From Podospora pseudoanserina (taxonomy: Eukaryota > Ascomycota > Sordariomycetes > Sordariales > Podosporaceae): a stretch of DNA of 64,000 nucleotides. The notes beneath the pieces are model-generated. The model worked only from the letters and a program-made list of their open reading frames with translations, ran no database searches and was not told the origin of the DNA. The stretch is from positions 2,046,001 through 2,110,000 of the forward strand of contig NC_085920.1 of NCBI RefSeq assembly GCF_035222485.1. The letters are read 5' to 3'. The translations under genes and the position numbers were made by a program. Positions within the stretch are counted from its first letter, which is position 1; each line of letters opens with the position of its first letter. Shown here piece after piece: positions 10,412 through 21,387 of the stretch.

Positions 10412-12916
10412 ATGAACGGATTCGAAGACGATAAGAAGCCAAAGTGTGATGGCGACGAGTATGTCAAGCCTGGGCCCAAGGACCTCCAGGTTCAGCTCGT
10501 CATTTCCCTATCGCTAGGGGTTTCTGCCTTTCTAGCCTTTTGTGTACGTACGCTTCTCATTTTCCTAGTCCCAGTGAGCCTCTAACGAAAAGCTCCTTGA
10601 CAGATATTACGACGACGATGGAAATCCCTATACGCCGCGCGCAAACGACATGCCGAGATCGAGCTCCCACACTTGCCCGACACTTTGTTTGGTTGGATGC
10701 CCGCCCTTTATAGGATTACCGAACACCAGGTTCTGGCTTGCGCCGGACTGGACGCATATGTATTCCTGACATTCTTCAAGATGTCGTTGCAGCTCTTCGC
10801 TGTCATGTTCTTCTGTGCCGCCGTTGTTCTCGAGCCCATCAATCGCCACTTTGATCCCGGACACAAACGCAACGACACCAACCCCTCCGAATTTTCCCTG
10901 CTCCGCGAGTATGCGCCGTATAGCGACTATCAAAAAGTCAACCTCTTCGGAAACGCTGGCGAAAACTCTGGCGACGGCCATGGGGGCGATGACGAGAGCT
11001 TCAACAAGAACATGAGCTACTTGTGGTCTTACCTGGTGTTTACCTATGTATTTACTGGACTTACCCTGTTTATGCTGAACCGGTACACTCTGAAGGTCAT
11101 TGGCATACGCCAGAACTACCTGGGCACACAATCTACAATCACCGACCGAACATTCCGATTGTCTGGTATTCCTGAGAAGCTGCGCACCGAGAATGCGATC
11201 AAATCTTTGGTAGAAAAGCTGGAGATTGGAAAGGTGGAAAGCGTCACTTTGTGCCGCAACTGGAAGGAGATCGACGAACTGATGGAGCGAAGAACCGCAA
11301 TACTCGCCAAATTGGAAGAGACGTGGAGTGTTTACATCAGCCAAAAGCCAAAATTACCAGTTGGAACGCAGGCGAATGGCGATGGGACAGCTTCGGGGGC
11401 ACCAGAAGTGCGGTCTGACGAAGAAGCCGGCGAAAGTGAACGACTGCTGCGAGGAGGGCATGATATGCAGATTGACCGGCCCCGTCCTCAGGCAAGGCTC
11501 TGGTACGGCTTTCTTCGTATGCAAAGTCGCAAGATTGACGGCCTCGACTATTATACCGAACGCCTCCGGTTGCTCGATGAAAAGATTATCGCTGCTCGGA
11601 AGAAGACCTACGAACCGGCCAACATCGCATTCGTGACCATGGACTCTATTGCAGCCTGTCAGATGGCGATCCAGGCCCTCATCGACCCTGGGCCGGGCCA
11701 GTTGCTAACCAAGCCTGCCCCAGCCCCATCCGATGTGGTATGGAGGAATACATACAAGCCTTGGTGGAGGCGGCGCTTCCAGTCGTGGACTGTCACTATC
11801 TTTATCTCGATTCTTTCCATCATCTGGGTCGGTCCCGTCGCTGCCCTAGCATCTACCACCATCTGCACCATCAAGGCCATTATGCCCTCTCTAGCCGAGA
11901 CCCTCAAGGACCACGAAATCATCCGCTCGCTTATTCAGACCGGCATCCCGACTCTCGTGGTATCCTTGCTCAACGTCGCCGTGCCCTACCTCTACGACTT
12001 CTTGTCCGAACACCAAGGCATGATCTCGCGGGGCGATGTGGCCCTCTCCGTGATCAGCAAGAACTTCTTCTTTACCTTCTTCAACATTTTCCTCATCTTC
12101 ACCGTCTTCGGTGCTGCTGTGGCAGGTATCCAGGAGACGTTTCGAAAGAGCCTGACAGACAGCACCTACATCGCCTACACCATTGCCACAAAGATTGAGG
12201 AACTGACCAGCTTCTACAGCTGCTTCATCATGCTCCAGGGTCTGGGGTTGTTCCCCTTCCGACTGCTCCAGTTTGGCAGCATAAGCTTGTACCCGATCAA
12301 CCGCATGGGCGCAAAGACGCCAAGGGACTTTTCCCAGATCATGCAGCCGCCCATGTTCTACTATGGCTTTTACCTGCCCACGGCGCTGTTGGTGTTCATC
12401 TTGTGTCTAGTCTACAGTGTGTTGCCAGACGGGTACCAGGTCTTGGGGTTGGGCGTGGTGTACTTTGTGTTTGGGTATTTCACCTACAAGTATCAGCTGC
12501 TGTATGCCATGGATCAACCGCAGCACGCGACGGGGGGTGCGTGGAGGATGATTTGCTATCGGGTCATTCTGGGGCTGGTGGTGTTCCAGGTGACCATGTC
12601 GGGGTACTTGGCGCTGAAGTCGGCGTTTACGGTGGCGGTGCTGGTGACCCCGCTGGTGATTGGGACGGTGTGGTATAGTTGGAACTTCAAGTGGCAGTTT
12701 GAGCCGCTGACGAAGTTTATTTCTTTGGTTAGTATCAAGAGGGGAGAGGACGAGGAAGAAGGGGTGAATGAGGTGGCGATTTTGGATGATGAGAGGGAGG
12801 GGGGGTATGAGGAAGATGTGGATCAGAGGTCGTTGAGGCGGAGGGGGAGCACGACGGTTGATGAGGCGAGGGAGAAGGGGTTGCGGTTTGTGAATCCTAG
12901 TTTGGTGGTTCCGTAG
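10412..12916 (+). CDS. CSC1/OSCA/TMEM63-type stress-gated cation channel, 814 aa, two exons
   Basis: Exon 1 is 10412-10543 and exon 2 is 10604-12916. The 60-base intron has donor GTACGT, branch CTAAC and acceptor GACAG. The ATG at 10412 is the first in-frame ATG; a nearby ATG at 10404 is out of frame. The layout follows the family. A first membrane helix (QLVISLSLGVSAFLAFC) is split by the intron. An N-terminal RSN1-TM region follows (LFGWMPALYRITEHQVL, then helices). Next is a cytosolic PHM7-type loop with the DRTFRLSGIP and NIAFVTMDSI segments, then the multi-pass channel core (exons encode IISKNFFFTFFNIFLIF-like and GAKTPRDFSQIMQPP motifs). An acidic tail closes the protein. Related proteins are osmotically or mechanically gated, calcium-permeable channels in plasma or internal membranes. 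The tail is strongly GGG/GAG-rich in DNA. Confidence 0.9.
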
Positions 12917-14566
12917 GTTTTGTCTTTTTTTCCCCTACTGTTGTCGAAAAGCGATCAAGCTAACAATGTACGTCTAGTCTGGAGCAACCATGGATCTACC
13001 AAGACCCACCACCGCCATTCACAGAAGAGAGCGATAGTCTCGAGTTCGCCATTGGTGGTAGCGAAGGGGAATACTCTTACGGCGCGGGGCCATCAATACG
13101 GAGCCGAAGAGACGAGACGCGGGTCGAGGGAATCGCAACTAGACCTCCGGGGCCCGGGAGCGGGGCTGCTAGTAGTAACTCTTCTAGCTCGATAAGCTTG
13201 GGGGATACACATATTTGGAGGCAGTGAGGGGTCGGTTTGTTTGTACGAGGTGGAAGGAGTGGTTCGTTCATTGCGTGGCGCTTGGTGCTTCACACATGGT
13301 ATTGGCTTTTTTCGATACACGGTAGAGCGAAGCAAAGCATACTGGATGGGGGGATGGTTAATGGTCCTGGCGTGTTACATACACGCCTACATGATGGAGG
13401 AAACGAAGTACATGACGGGAGGCAGGAATGGATGGGCGTTTTTGATGGGAATACCAGGGTACGCGTACATAACAGAGTTGGGGGGTTTATGATGAGAGAG
13501 AGATTGTAATGATGGGGGAAAAGTGCAGTATTGCTTCCACTTTTCTTTCTTGCGTTGGTTTGCCTCAAATGTTTATTCCTACGAGGTCGTTTTGTATCCT
13601 TGTGTAAAGTAATTCATTGTTTGGTGTTTTATTCACAATATTTTTGACGGTGTTGCGATGGAATTTTCCCCAACCGGAACATGAGATCGGGACAAGCTAT
13701 ATTTGCTCTATTTATGAAAGTAACCTATTCTCATGGTGGTGGTGGTATTTGAGATGGTGATGCCCTCATCGTCCTGGTAAACAAACCAACCCCTCCTTTG
13801 CTGCACGCCTTTGCCTTCCAAGAAACCCTTGGCACTTCTAGCGCTTCAAGCATCAAAACCCCCACTGTCGACACCCCTGTCCTTTCATGCCACTTCGCGT
13901 CTTTCGTTCGCATCAAAAAAGAACCCCAACCCCTGCCCCACTTCTCGCCGATAAATCCGCCGCTTGTCCGCGCGCTCGCTCGGCGCTTCGGAGGGTCACG
14001 CCGAAAGGGGTAGGTAAGCTGCTCGAGGGGGCAATTGGCATGTCGACAGGGTAGGATTTTGGATGTTAATTTTTTTTGGTCTGGGGGTGGGCCGAGTTGA
14101 GGATTTTCAGGTCTTGTTTGAAGGTCACAGCTCATGTTCGGGGATATTCAAGAATATGTTTAGGATTTTTTTTGGTCCATTTCGTTATCATATCATTAAC
14201 ATAGGCCACCGCCACCCTTCTAAGCTTTCCTCTCAGCTCTCCAAGTGTGGTAGCCAGAAATAAAGGAAACATGAGTCTCTGTGTGTGCCGCATGGCCGAC
14301 CAGTTCTAGCTCCCCCTGTCTCACTCCAGCGTCTCTACAACGGGATTCTCTCTCCGCCCCATGCCAGTCTCACTCGTTTGATCCCCGTCTAAAAGTCGTC
14401 GCTGTAAAACGCCCTTCTTCCTCCGTTCCTGGTATCACTCCTTGGAAAAGTCAAGGATCCCCGTATATAGGTCGATATTAACGAATTACCGATGAAGAGC
14501 AACGCAGTCGGATCATGTACATGGTAGGGGCGCGTGAATTAGCATTGCGTGTGTGGTTGGGTATCT
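12917..14566. other. Intergenic between convergent genes, no supported gene
   Basis: This lies between the converging 3' ends of the channel gene and the isocitrate dehydrogenase gene. Short open frames of 60-134 codons overlap in several phases without family motifs, and I support none. Confidence 0.5.
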
Positions 14567-15919
14567 TTACAACGAGTTCTCCATGGAGGTGAGGATGGCG
14601 CGGGTGAATTCGTGGGTGGTGGCATTACCGCCCATGTCGGGGGTGCGGATCTTGCTGTAGTGGTATTAGCAAATTGTGTATAACACCAGACCTCGTCATA
14701 ACTTACCCCTCGGCAATCACGCTGTAGACGGCGTTGGAGATGCGGTTGGCATGGTCATCAAGGCCGAGGTGGCGGAGAAGCATGGTACCGCTGAGAAGAA
14801 GAGCGGTAGGGTTGGCCTGGTCCTTGCCCTTGATGTCAAGACCAACGTGTCTGCAACCGGGCTCGAAGACGGCGACATCACGACCCATGTTGCAGCCGGG
14901 AACGACACCAGGACCACCAACGAGAGCGGCAGCAATGTTGGACAGGATACCACCATAAAGGTTGGGCATGACCATGACGTCGAACTGCTGGGGCTTGCTG
15001 ACGCACTGCATGGAGGCGTTGTCGACAATCATGTCGTTGCACTCAAGCATGGGGTACTGCTTGGAGAGAGTTTGGAATGTGTTGCGGAAGAGGCCATCGG
15101 CAAGCTTCATGATGTTGGCCTTGTGTATGCAGGTAACCTTCTTGCGGTGGTTGGCAAGGGCGAAGCTGAAAGCGAACTTGGCGATGCGCTCAGACTTGGC
15201 GCGGGTGATAATCTTGAGGGACTCGACGACACCGGGCACGCTCTGGTGCTCGAGACCGCTGTACTCGCCCTCGGTATTCTCACGGATGATGGCGAGGTCA
15301 ATGCCGTCGTGGCGGGTCTTGAGGCCGGGGATGTTCTTGATCAGGGAGATGGAGGCATAGATATCGAGCTCCTGGCGCATGGCGACGTTGAAAGACTGGT
15401 GGCCGGAGCGGCTGATGGGGGTGTGGAGGATACCCTTCAGACCGAGCTTGTTGCGCTTGAGGGAGGCAACGGCATCGGCGAAAGCCTCCTCGGTGCGGCC
15501 GGTTGGGGTCGCATCTGAGAGACCGGAGACCTCGATCTGCTCCCAGGTAACTGGCACATTGTCGGCCTTGAAGATGGTCTTGACGCTCTCGGCGACCTCG
15601 GCACCGATACCATCACCAGGGATGAGGGTGACGGTGTACTTGCCACCGTACTTGGTGGGCTTGAAGATATCGGCCTGAAGGGACTGGGCGGGGGTGTCCT
15701 GGACACTGGCGAAGCCGCGCGCAATGTTGAGGCGCTGGCTGGGCTGAGCGGCAGCCCTGAGAAGGCGCTATTCGCGGAGGGAAAGGCAGTCAGTATGAGG
15801 ATGGTTGGTGGTGGGGAAGCTGGCTAATCGCAACGACTTGCAGGGGTTCCAGGAAGAGGGGTGTTGGTGACGACAAGACTCAAGACTAGACTCACCTGCG
15901 CAGAGTTCCTGGAAAGCAT
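14567..15919 (-). CDS. NAD-dependent isocitrate dehydrogenase, regulatory subunit 1 (mitochondrial), 390 aa
   Basis: Three exons on the minus strand: 15896-15919, 14707-15767 and 14567-14654. Donors are GTGAGT and GTAAGT, acceptors AATAG and TACAG, and all junctions keep the frame. The N-terminus (MLSRNSAQRLLRAAAQPSQR...ARGFAS) is a mitochondrial presequence. The body shows VTLIPGDGIGAE, IIRENTEGEYSGLEH, SLKIITRAKSERIAKFAF, HKANIMKLADGLFR, VDNASMQCV, GGPGVVPGCNMGRDVAVFEPG and HVGLDIKGKDQANP. The NASMQ segment, in place of the catalytic subunit's metal-site sequence, and the overall match to yeast IDH1 indicate the regulatory subunit. Together with IDH2 it forms the hetero-octameric, AMP-activated enzyme that converts isocitrate to 2-oxoglutarate in the TCA cycle. 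The first exon encodes only eight residues. The open frame on the opposite strand is its shadow. Confidence 0.96.
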
Positions 15920-16768
15920 GTTGAGAATATGGATAGGACGGGAAGAGGGTATCGTGAGGCTGGCCGGCGACAAAAAAAGAGCGAGCGGTAGGAAATGCGA
16001 AGGGAAGGAAAGGTTCTGACGGGAGGAGGAGAGCAAAAGAGCAAATGCCGCAAAGCAAAAGGAAGCACCTGCCTGCCTTGTTGGTCGAGCTGTTTTTTAG
16101 GTCTCCATCTTCCCGGCCGGGTGGGTCTCGGCGCTGTTCAGCAACAGCGCGCTAAGGCGAAGAAGTTTTAGTGCAGCAAGGCGGGCGGGGCACAGATTCC
16201 ATTCTGTGACGTCTGTAACGTCGGCGCCACGGAAAGCTGCGGGTTTGGAACCATCTGCCAAGACCCCAAGAGCCCAGCGAGGGCCTTGCAGCAAACGATT
16301 GATCATGGCGGTTGATAACACAACGGCCGATATCATGATGAGATCTCTAGCTTTATTCATTGCCTATCCATACCTATCTCACTACCTAGGTAATATCTAT
16401 TGTAGTCACCAAACAACTCCATGTCTCCGCCCACCACAACCCAACTCACATGTCACGTTTCCGAAAACAGAACACCAACTAACAGCTGTCCAATTGGCCA
16501 ATGAAAGGAAAACGATTGCGATGGCGGCAGGCATTCCTCTGCTGTGGCAGCAACCCATGCGAGGGTGACAGTCTGGACGAACTACAGCAGTCCTCGGTAG
16601 TATATCTTCGGCCTCTTTACAATATCTTAAGTAATTCCAAAGCTAGCCTTGCGGGGAATAACCCAGCACCCAGGCCAGGGAAAAAGAACCATCAAGCTTC
16701 TGGCAAGGCCACCTGGCCCAGATCACCAAACAGAAAAGGTCAAAAAGAATCGTCTGTGACGGGAATTG
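15920..16768. other. Promoter region of idh1 and tRNA flank
   Basis: No coding sequence is supported. The first few hundred bases are the CT-rich (on the minus strand) leader and promoter of the isocitrate dehydrogenase gene. Confidence 0.5.
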
Positions 16769-16855
16769 AGCCCGACGTGGGGGTCGAACCCACAACCTTG
16801 AGATTTCGGAGTACTCCTTAAGAGTCTCACGCTCTACCGATTGAGCTAGCCGGGC
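16769..16855 (-). tRNA. tRNA-Lys (anticodon CTT) with a 14-base intron
   Basis: On the minus strand the acceptor stem GCCCGGC (starting at 16855) pairs with GTCGGGC (ending at 16770), including one G-T pair. The A box is TAGCTCAATCGGTAGAGC and the B box is GGTTCGACCCC. The anticodon stem TGAGA/TCTCA encloses loop CTCTTA...A with the CTT anticodon. The loop is interrupted after position 37 by about 14 bases (AGGAGTACTCCGAA), the standard place for a nuclear pre-tRNA intron. Without the intron the length is 73, as expected. Confidence 0.95.
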
Positions 16856-16935
16856 AACGGCTAATTGGTTGCTCAACATTGTCCGAGGTTGACTACAAGT
16901 CAACAGCTTTCCACAATATGCAGCCCTGGCAACAG

Positions 16936-17985
16936 TCACAGCGTTTTAAACTCAACATCCCTTCGAAAGCTCCAACCACCCAGTGCCGGCAACAGCTCGT
17001 ATCCCAGCACACCCTCGATCAAAGCAGCAACCATGGGCGCCGTCACTTGGAACTCGTTTGTGTACCGGGTGTGCTCCGTGCTAAGGACGAGCGAGTTGAA
17101 CATTTCGCCCAGCCCGAACGCAGACTGATGGAGCGTTATCTGGACAGCTGGAGGATTGGTAGTATCATGGCGATTGACCCGACACCAGCGTTGCAGATAC
17201 TCCGACAAGAACTGAAGGGTAGGGCTGTGGCTGCAGTGCAACTCGATCCTCTTGGTGCTTGCCGTCATAGTCAGGTAATAGGGCGGTCGAAGAAACAGCT
17301 GGTCGGGGCGTGGTAGAGACGCCGCGTCGGGAAGAAACTCGACCTTTGCTCGTGGCTTGGAGGCGTCGACATTGACCTCTACCTCTGCCCAGTCGTCTCC
17401 AGGTGTCGTGGTGGCCTGGGCATCCCGAACCGGAAGCTCGGTTTGCTTCTTGTCGGTATCGAAGCAAGTAAGGAGGTTGCCACGAAAGATGGGAAACAAT
17501 TCGGTTGGTTGAAGCTGAAAGGCCTGTTTCTTGGGAAGAGAGACGACAAACCCTCGCCGCTGCTCCGACCACGACGTGGCGGCCTTGTCCGAGTCCGCAA
17601 CGGCTATAAAGATCCTGAGGCGAGAGGGGACCTTTTCCAGCAACTGCTCCCCCCACGCTTCGTGTTCAGAATCATCCAAAAGCTCGATCATGCTCTTGAC
17701 CCATACTAGAACGCACCCGGTGACGCTAGCCACGAGGTCCAGTTTGTCGGGATAATAGGAGTCAAGCTCGGCGATCAAAAGATGCCATTCGGGCTCAGCG
17801 TCCACCTCGTGGCCCAGGATTTCTTCGAGCTTCCTGATGGCTGTTTGGAGTGCGCCATCCTCCTTTTTCCAAACGTCACGGATTCCGATTTGGGCTTTGA
17901 GCGGTCTGTCGTGATCAGTTAGCGTCAGGTATGCTCGCCTGTTGGCACACGTGTGGTGGCATGGCATTATTCACATCGAGGGCAT
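16936..17985 (-). CDS. Uncharacterised fungal protein, about 326 aa, two exons
   Basis: Not recognised. A long frame runs from 17967 to 16936, but its first codons look intronic. The better model starts at the ATG at 17983-17985, has an 11-base first exon (17975-17985), and an intron 17906-17974 with donor GTGAAT, branch GCTAAC and acceptor GACAG. It then reads from 17905 to the stop. This keeps the frame and gives 326 residues. The protein is soluble-looking and mixed alpha/beta (DVWKKEDGALQTAIRKLEE, LDLVASVTGCVLVWVKSM, LEKVPSRLRIFIAVADSD, then a beta-rich C-terminal half such as YYLTMTASTKRIELHC). There is no signal peptide or membrane helix, and no known catalytic motif. It ends only about 80 bases from the tRNA-Lys. 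Confidence 0.65.
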
Positions 17986-18719
17986 GATTGCTGGCTTTGC
18001 GCTTCGCACCGGTTACTGATTCTGGAGGACAGTAACATCGAGCCGTGCGTTGTTCGTCTCTTTTAACCACATTGTTGATGCCACAAACTCGCTACCCTTT
18101 GTTGAGGGAGGCAGCATGCTTGGCGACCCCTGAAGGCGCGCGAGGCGCCAGAGCTGAGCGCGGGGATGGCTTGGCACCAAAGGGCGATCTGCAAGGCGGA
18201 CTGGAGATTGCCATGTTCTTGTTAAGCAATGTCAACAAACGAGATGTCATATCTCGTGTAGGACGGCGGCAAAATTGCCGTTCTTGGAATAACAAGGAGT
18301 ATGCATGTTGACTTTGGCGTTTCCCCTCGGTTACGTTCCTGATACTATGTAGTTCTTTGGGCGCTAGAGCGGCAGCCTGGAGTGGGCTGACGACTCATTT
18401 CCACAAGCAGAGCGGTCAACGTTTTAGAAACCGAGCTTCTGCAACAACTCCCGTGAGGCTGACCGAACCTTGGTGACTCGACAGAATATAGCCCAGGGTA
18501 TCACCGAATCCCCGGAAGGGATGCTTAGGCAAGTGATGTGCTCGGTTACTGGAAGACGCGAGTGGGCGTGAGGAGCGATGCGAGTTTTGGACATAAAGAG
18601 GGGACCTCTGGCTGTCCAGGAGGTTCAACATCTTCAGCATCATCTCGAACATCCTCGCCCGCCTCTTTTCAACTCTACCACATTCTTCCCACCTACCACC
18701 ACTCAATACATCCGTCACC
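17986..18719. promoter_or_regulatory. Shared divergent promoter region
   Basis: Non-coding DNA between the uncharacterised minus-strand gene and the plus-strand duplicated-domain gene. The final 100 bases are C/T/A-rich leader. No specific site is assignable by eye. Confidence 0.45.
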
Positions 18720-19695
18720 ATGGCTCCTCTTCCTCCTGCGGAGAAGCTTTCGCTTGCCGTCCGTAAGAATGGTAAGACAACCCAATCCCGTCTCTGCTCG
18801 CTTTACTAACAACCAACAAGTCAGAGACGAGTGGGAGAACAACAAGGCCGACCTCGAGAAGCAGCTTTCCGAACTCCTTGGCACCGAGTGGACCGTCGAA
18901 GCTGACCCCAAGGCCATCTGGCCTTACCACAACGACGGTTACGCCAAGGAGAGTCTTGGTTCTTGCATCAAGGCCTACGTCGAGGGCGCTATCTACCAGA
19001 TCAAGTATCTGAGTGGAAGATATGGAAGCGAATTCGCCACAGAGATCAACGACCTCGCCCATGCTCATGTCTTGACTCTCGAGGTCGAGGACCAGGACCC
19101 AGCCCGTTTTAGCTACAATGGTTGCGATATCAAGGATGGCAAGCTGCGCATTCTGTTCAACGAGACATGCCTTGGCACCAACGTCGATTACGCCTTGCAA
19201 GAGAACAGCCTTTTGCCCGCCCTCAACGCCGCTCCCAGTGACAAGCCTTTTAGCTTCCACGCTCGCAACAGCATCAGACAGGACTACGAGCCCGCCATCG
19301 GCGCTGTCAAGAAGGACATTGCCGACCTTCTCGGCAAGAGTGTGGATGAGATCACGATCAATCCCAACTTCGAGGCCAACTTTGCCAAACTAAGTGAGAG
19401 CAAGCCCAGTCTCGAGGACTGGCAAGAACGGCTCGGGAACTTCACGCTGAAGTATTTTGAGGGCTTGGCTTACCAGATGAAGTACCAAAAGGTTGGCGAG
19501 GACGAGCTTATCCAGGAGGGTCTTCTGGAGGCTGTCAGCAAGAACGAGTACGCCCTTCGCATTGTGGACACCCTCACGTATGACTCGTATGGTGAGGTTG
19601 TGGTGGAAGATGGGGTGCTCTACATCCAGGCGAAGCCGGATACCTTCGGTACCAACATTGACTACGCTGCTCAGAAGCTTGTTGATCAGCTCTGA
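18720..19695 (+). CDS. Uncharacterised 308-aa protein with two similar halves, two exons
   Basis: Exon 1 is 18720-18771 and exon 2 is 18821-19695. The 49-base intron has donor GTAAGA, branch ACTAAC and acceptor ACAAG. The start MAPLPPAEKLSLAVRKN sits in a strong context (CACCATGG) after a pyrimidine-rich leader. The protein is an internal duplication. Residues 18-146 and 169-303 share the same plan: YVEGAIYQIKY (70-80) against YFEGLAYQMKY (229-239), and LGTNVDYALQ (135-144) against FGTNIDYAAQ (293-302), a spacing of about 158 residues each time. It is acidic, has no signal peptide or membrane segment, and is probably cytosolic. I know no named family for it and give no function. The codon choice is C-ending and biased, suggesting good expression. 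Confidence 0.85.
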
Positions 19696-20757
19696 GAGAA
19701 AGAGATGCTTGGTCGAAGTGGTCTACGGACACATTGTTCTAGACCTGCGGTGCGCAGATAGATAGTCATTGATAGGAATACAAAGGACCCGTGTACATAC
19801 ACAAGCTGTCTCACACCATCGTCGTCCTACTCTGCTGCCTTCATAGTCGGAGAATATTTGTCAACGGTTTGGGACAGCACCACAGGAACGAGAGACTGGG
19901 GACGTTGAGGGGTCCTGGTAATTTTTGAAGAATACCACCTCCACCACAGCGGAACGGGATGCCACTTCGAGAATCGCCTCTATCCATCCTATGTCGATCA
20001 TTCCCCTCAAGCCCCGTCGGATAAAATTGGAGGTTCGGCACCGAGGAACGGGGACACATGAAGACAGCCAGCCGTTATCAGCTTGCAAGGTACGGCGGCA
20101 TGGATGGACGATGGGGTCATTCCCAACCTCGCCTACGTGGAGAATTCGAGCGATCATGTTCTACAAAACGTCTTCTCAGCTTTCACTCCCATTCTTCTTG
20201 GCGACATCGGTCCAATATCACCGGACAGATCCCTTTCGAGGCGTACAAGCATAACCTCTAGATTCCGCCGACGGATGCGCTGTTATACAGGCAACTGGTA
20301 AGTTACCTCACGCTAACAGACAAGGTATCTTCAAATCCACCTGAGGCAGCCTATTGGCTTCTCAGGAGCTAGACTCCAACCGGCTATCTCGAGCATCGGC
20401 TGGTCTGACTCTCTGCCTACTAGCGACCGAAACCCGATGAAGGTCAGAGATGGTGGGAGGCTCTAGCAAGCGGAAGACGGCGCTGGGCACTACTCGCACA
20501 AGACAGAGAAGGAGGTCAGGCCACTTGAAAGGTCAGTTTTGCCTTATTTGATGGTGAGGCGTTTCGAAGATCATGCAACACCAGCCTGGCCTCGAGGCTG
20601 GTCGGACTTGATATGATCGAGAAGTGGCAGTCTATATGCGCATATAACCAGGGCAAAAGCCCACCATCTGACCTCATCTCTAACCTTCTCTACACCCACA
20701 CACAGATCACCCCACCACCAACTCTCCCCCAAAACCTCACACTTAACCACCCTCACC
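19696..20757. other. Intergenic, no supported gene
   Basis: No supported gene. The right-most 120 bases are a C/A-rich, G-poor leader for the secreted protein gene. Confidence 0.5.
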
Positions 20758-21387
20758 ATGTCCACCTCCCTCCTTCTCCTCCTCCTCCCCACCCTCGCCC
20801 AAACCTCCCCAGTCCTACAACAAGCAACCCAAACCTGCTCCGACGCGTCCCTCTCGTCCCTGAACTGGACAGCCAAATCCTTCCACTACTCCTCCCTCCT
20901 CTCCCTCCTCGGCCCCTCCCTCACCTCCCCCTCCACCGCCGGCACCGCCTCCCTAACCTTCAACCTCTCCAACCCCGCCCTCGGCCCCTCCTTCGACCAG
21001 ATCTGCACCGCCGTCTCCACCACCCCCAATCAATTCTTCTACCTTGATCAATGGTTCACCTGCCTCTACACGCCCCCCACCAGCACCGCGTCCAACCTCT
21101 CCCCACTCGTCGCCGACACCTCGGCGGCGACCTTTCGGTTCGACAAGCTGACCGGCCGGCTGGAAGTGAAGCAGGACTGGGAGTGCGTGGACGGGAAAGA
21201 CAAGACTTATCCGACCACGTCTTTCAAGGGGCAAGGGGGGGTGAATGTCACTCTGGATTGCCAGGTGGACGTGTGGGCGAATCCGGAGTGGAGGGCGGGC
21301 GGGGAGGGGGTGATTGGGAACCAGACGGTGGAATGCGGGGTGGTGGATGTGAGTGTTGGGTTGGATAGTTTGGAGGCTATGGCTTAA
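20758..21387 (+). CDS. Secreted six-cysteine protein (AA1-like fold suspected), 209 aa
   Basis: Single exon. Residues 1-15 (MSTSLLLLLLPTLAQ) are a clear signal peptide. The mature part has six cysteines (TCSD, QICT, FTCL, WECV, DCQV, VECG), which can form three disulfides, and several NxS/T sites. The pattern NWTAKSFHYS..., SLTFNLSNPA..., ICTAVS..., QFFYLDQWFTC resembles the small beta-barrel secreted proteins grouped as AA1-like (after Alternaria Alt a 1), found in many plant- and litter-associated fungi. That assignment is by eye and only moderate. Base composition is strange: the first 60% of the coding strand is almost free of purines at wobble and very C/T-rich, while the last third becomes G-rich. 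The frame stays intact throughout, so the gene looks functional. Confidence 0.78.
   Translation: MSTSLLLLLLPTLAQTSPVLQQATQTCSDASLSSLNWTAKSFHYSSLLSLLGPSLTSPSTAGTASLTFNLSNPALGPSFDQICTAVSTTPNQFFYLDQWFTCLYTPPTSTASNLSPLVADTSAATFRFDKLTGRLEVKQDWECVDGKDKTYPTTSFKGQGGVNVTLDCQVDVWANPEWRAGGEGVIGNQTVECGVVDVSVGLDSLEAMA

Noticed and set aside
14676-15518. 280-codon plus-strand frame
   Set aside because: Antisense shadow of the isocitrate dehydrogenase exon.
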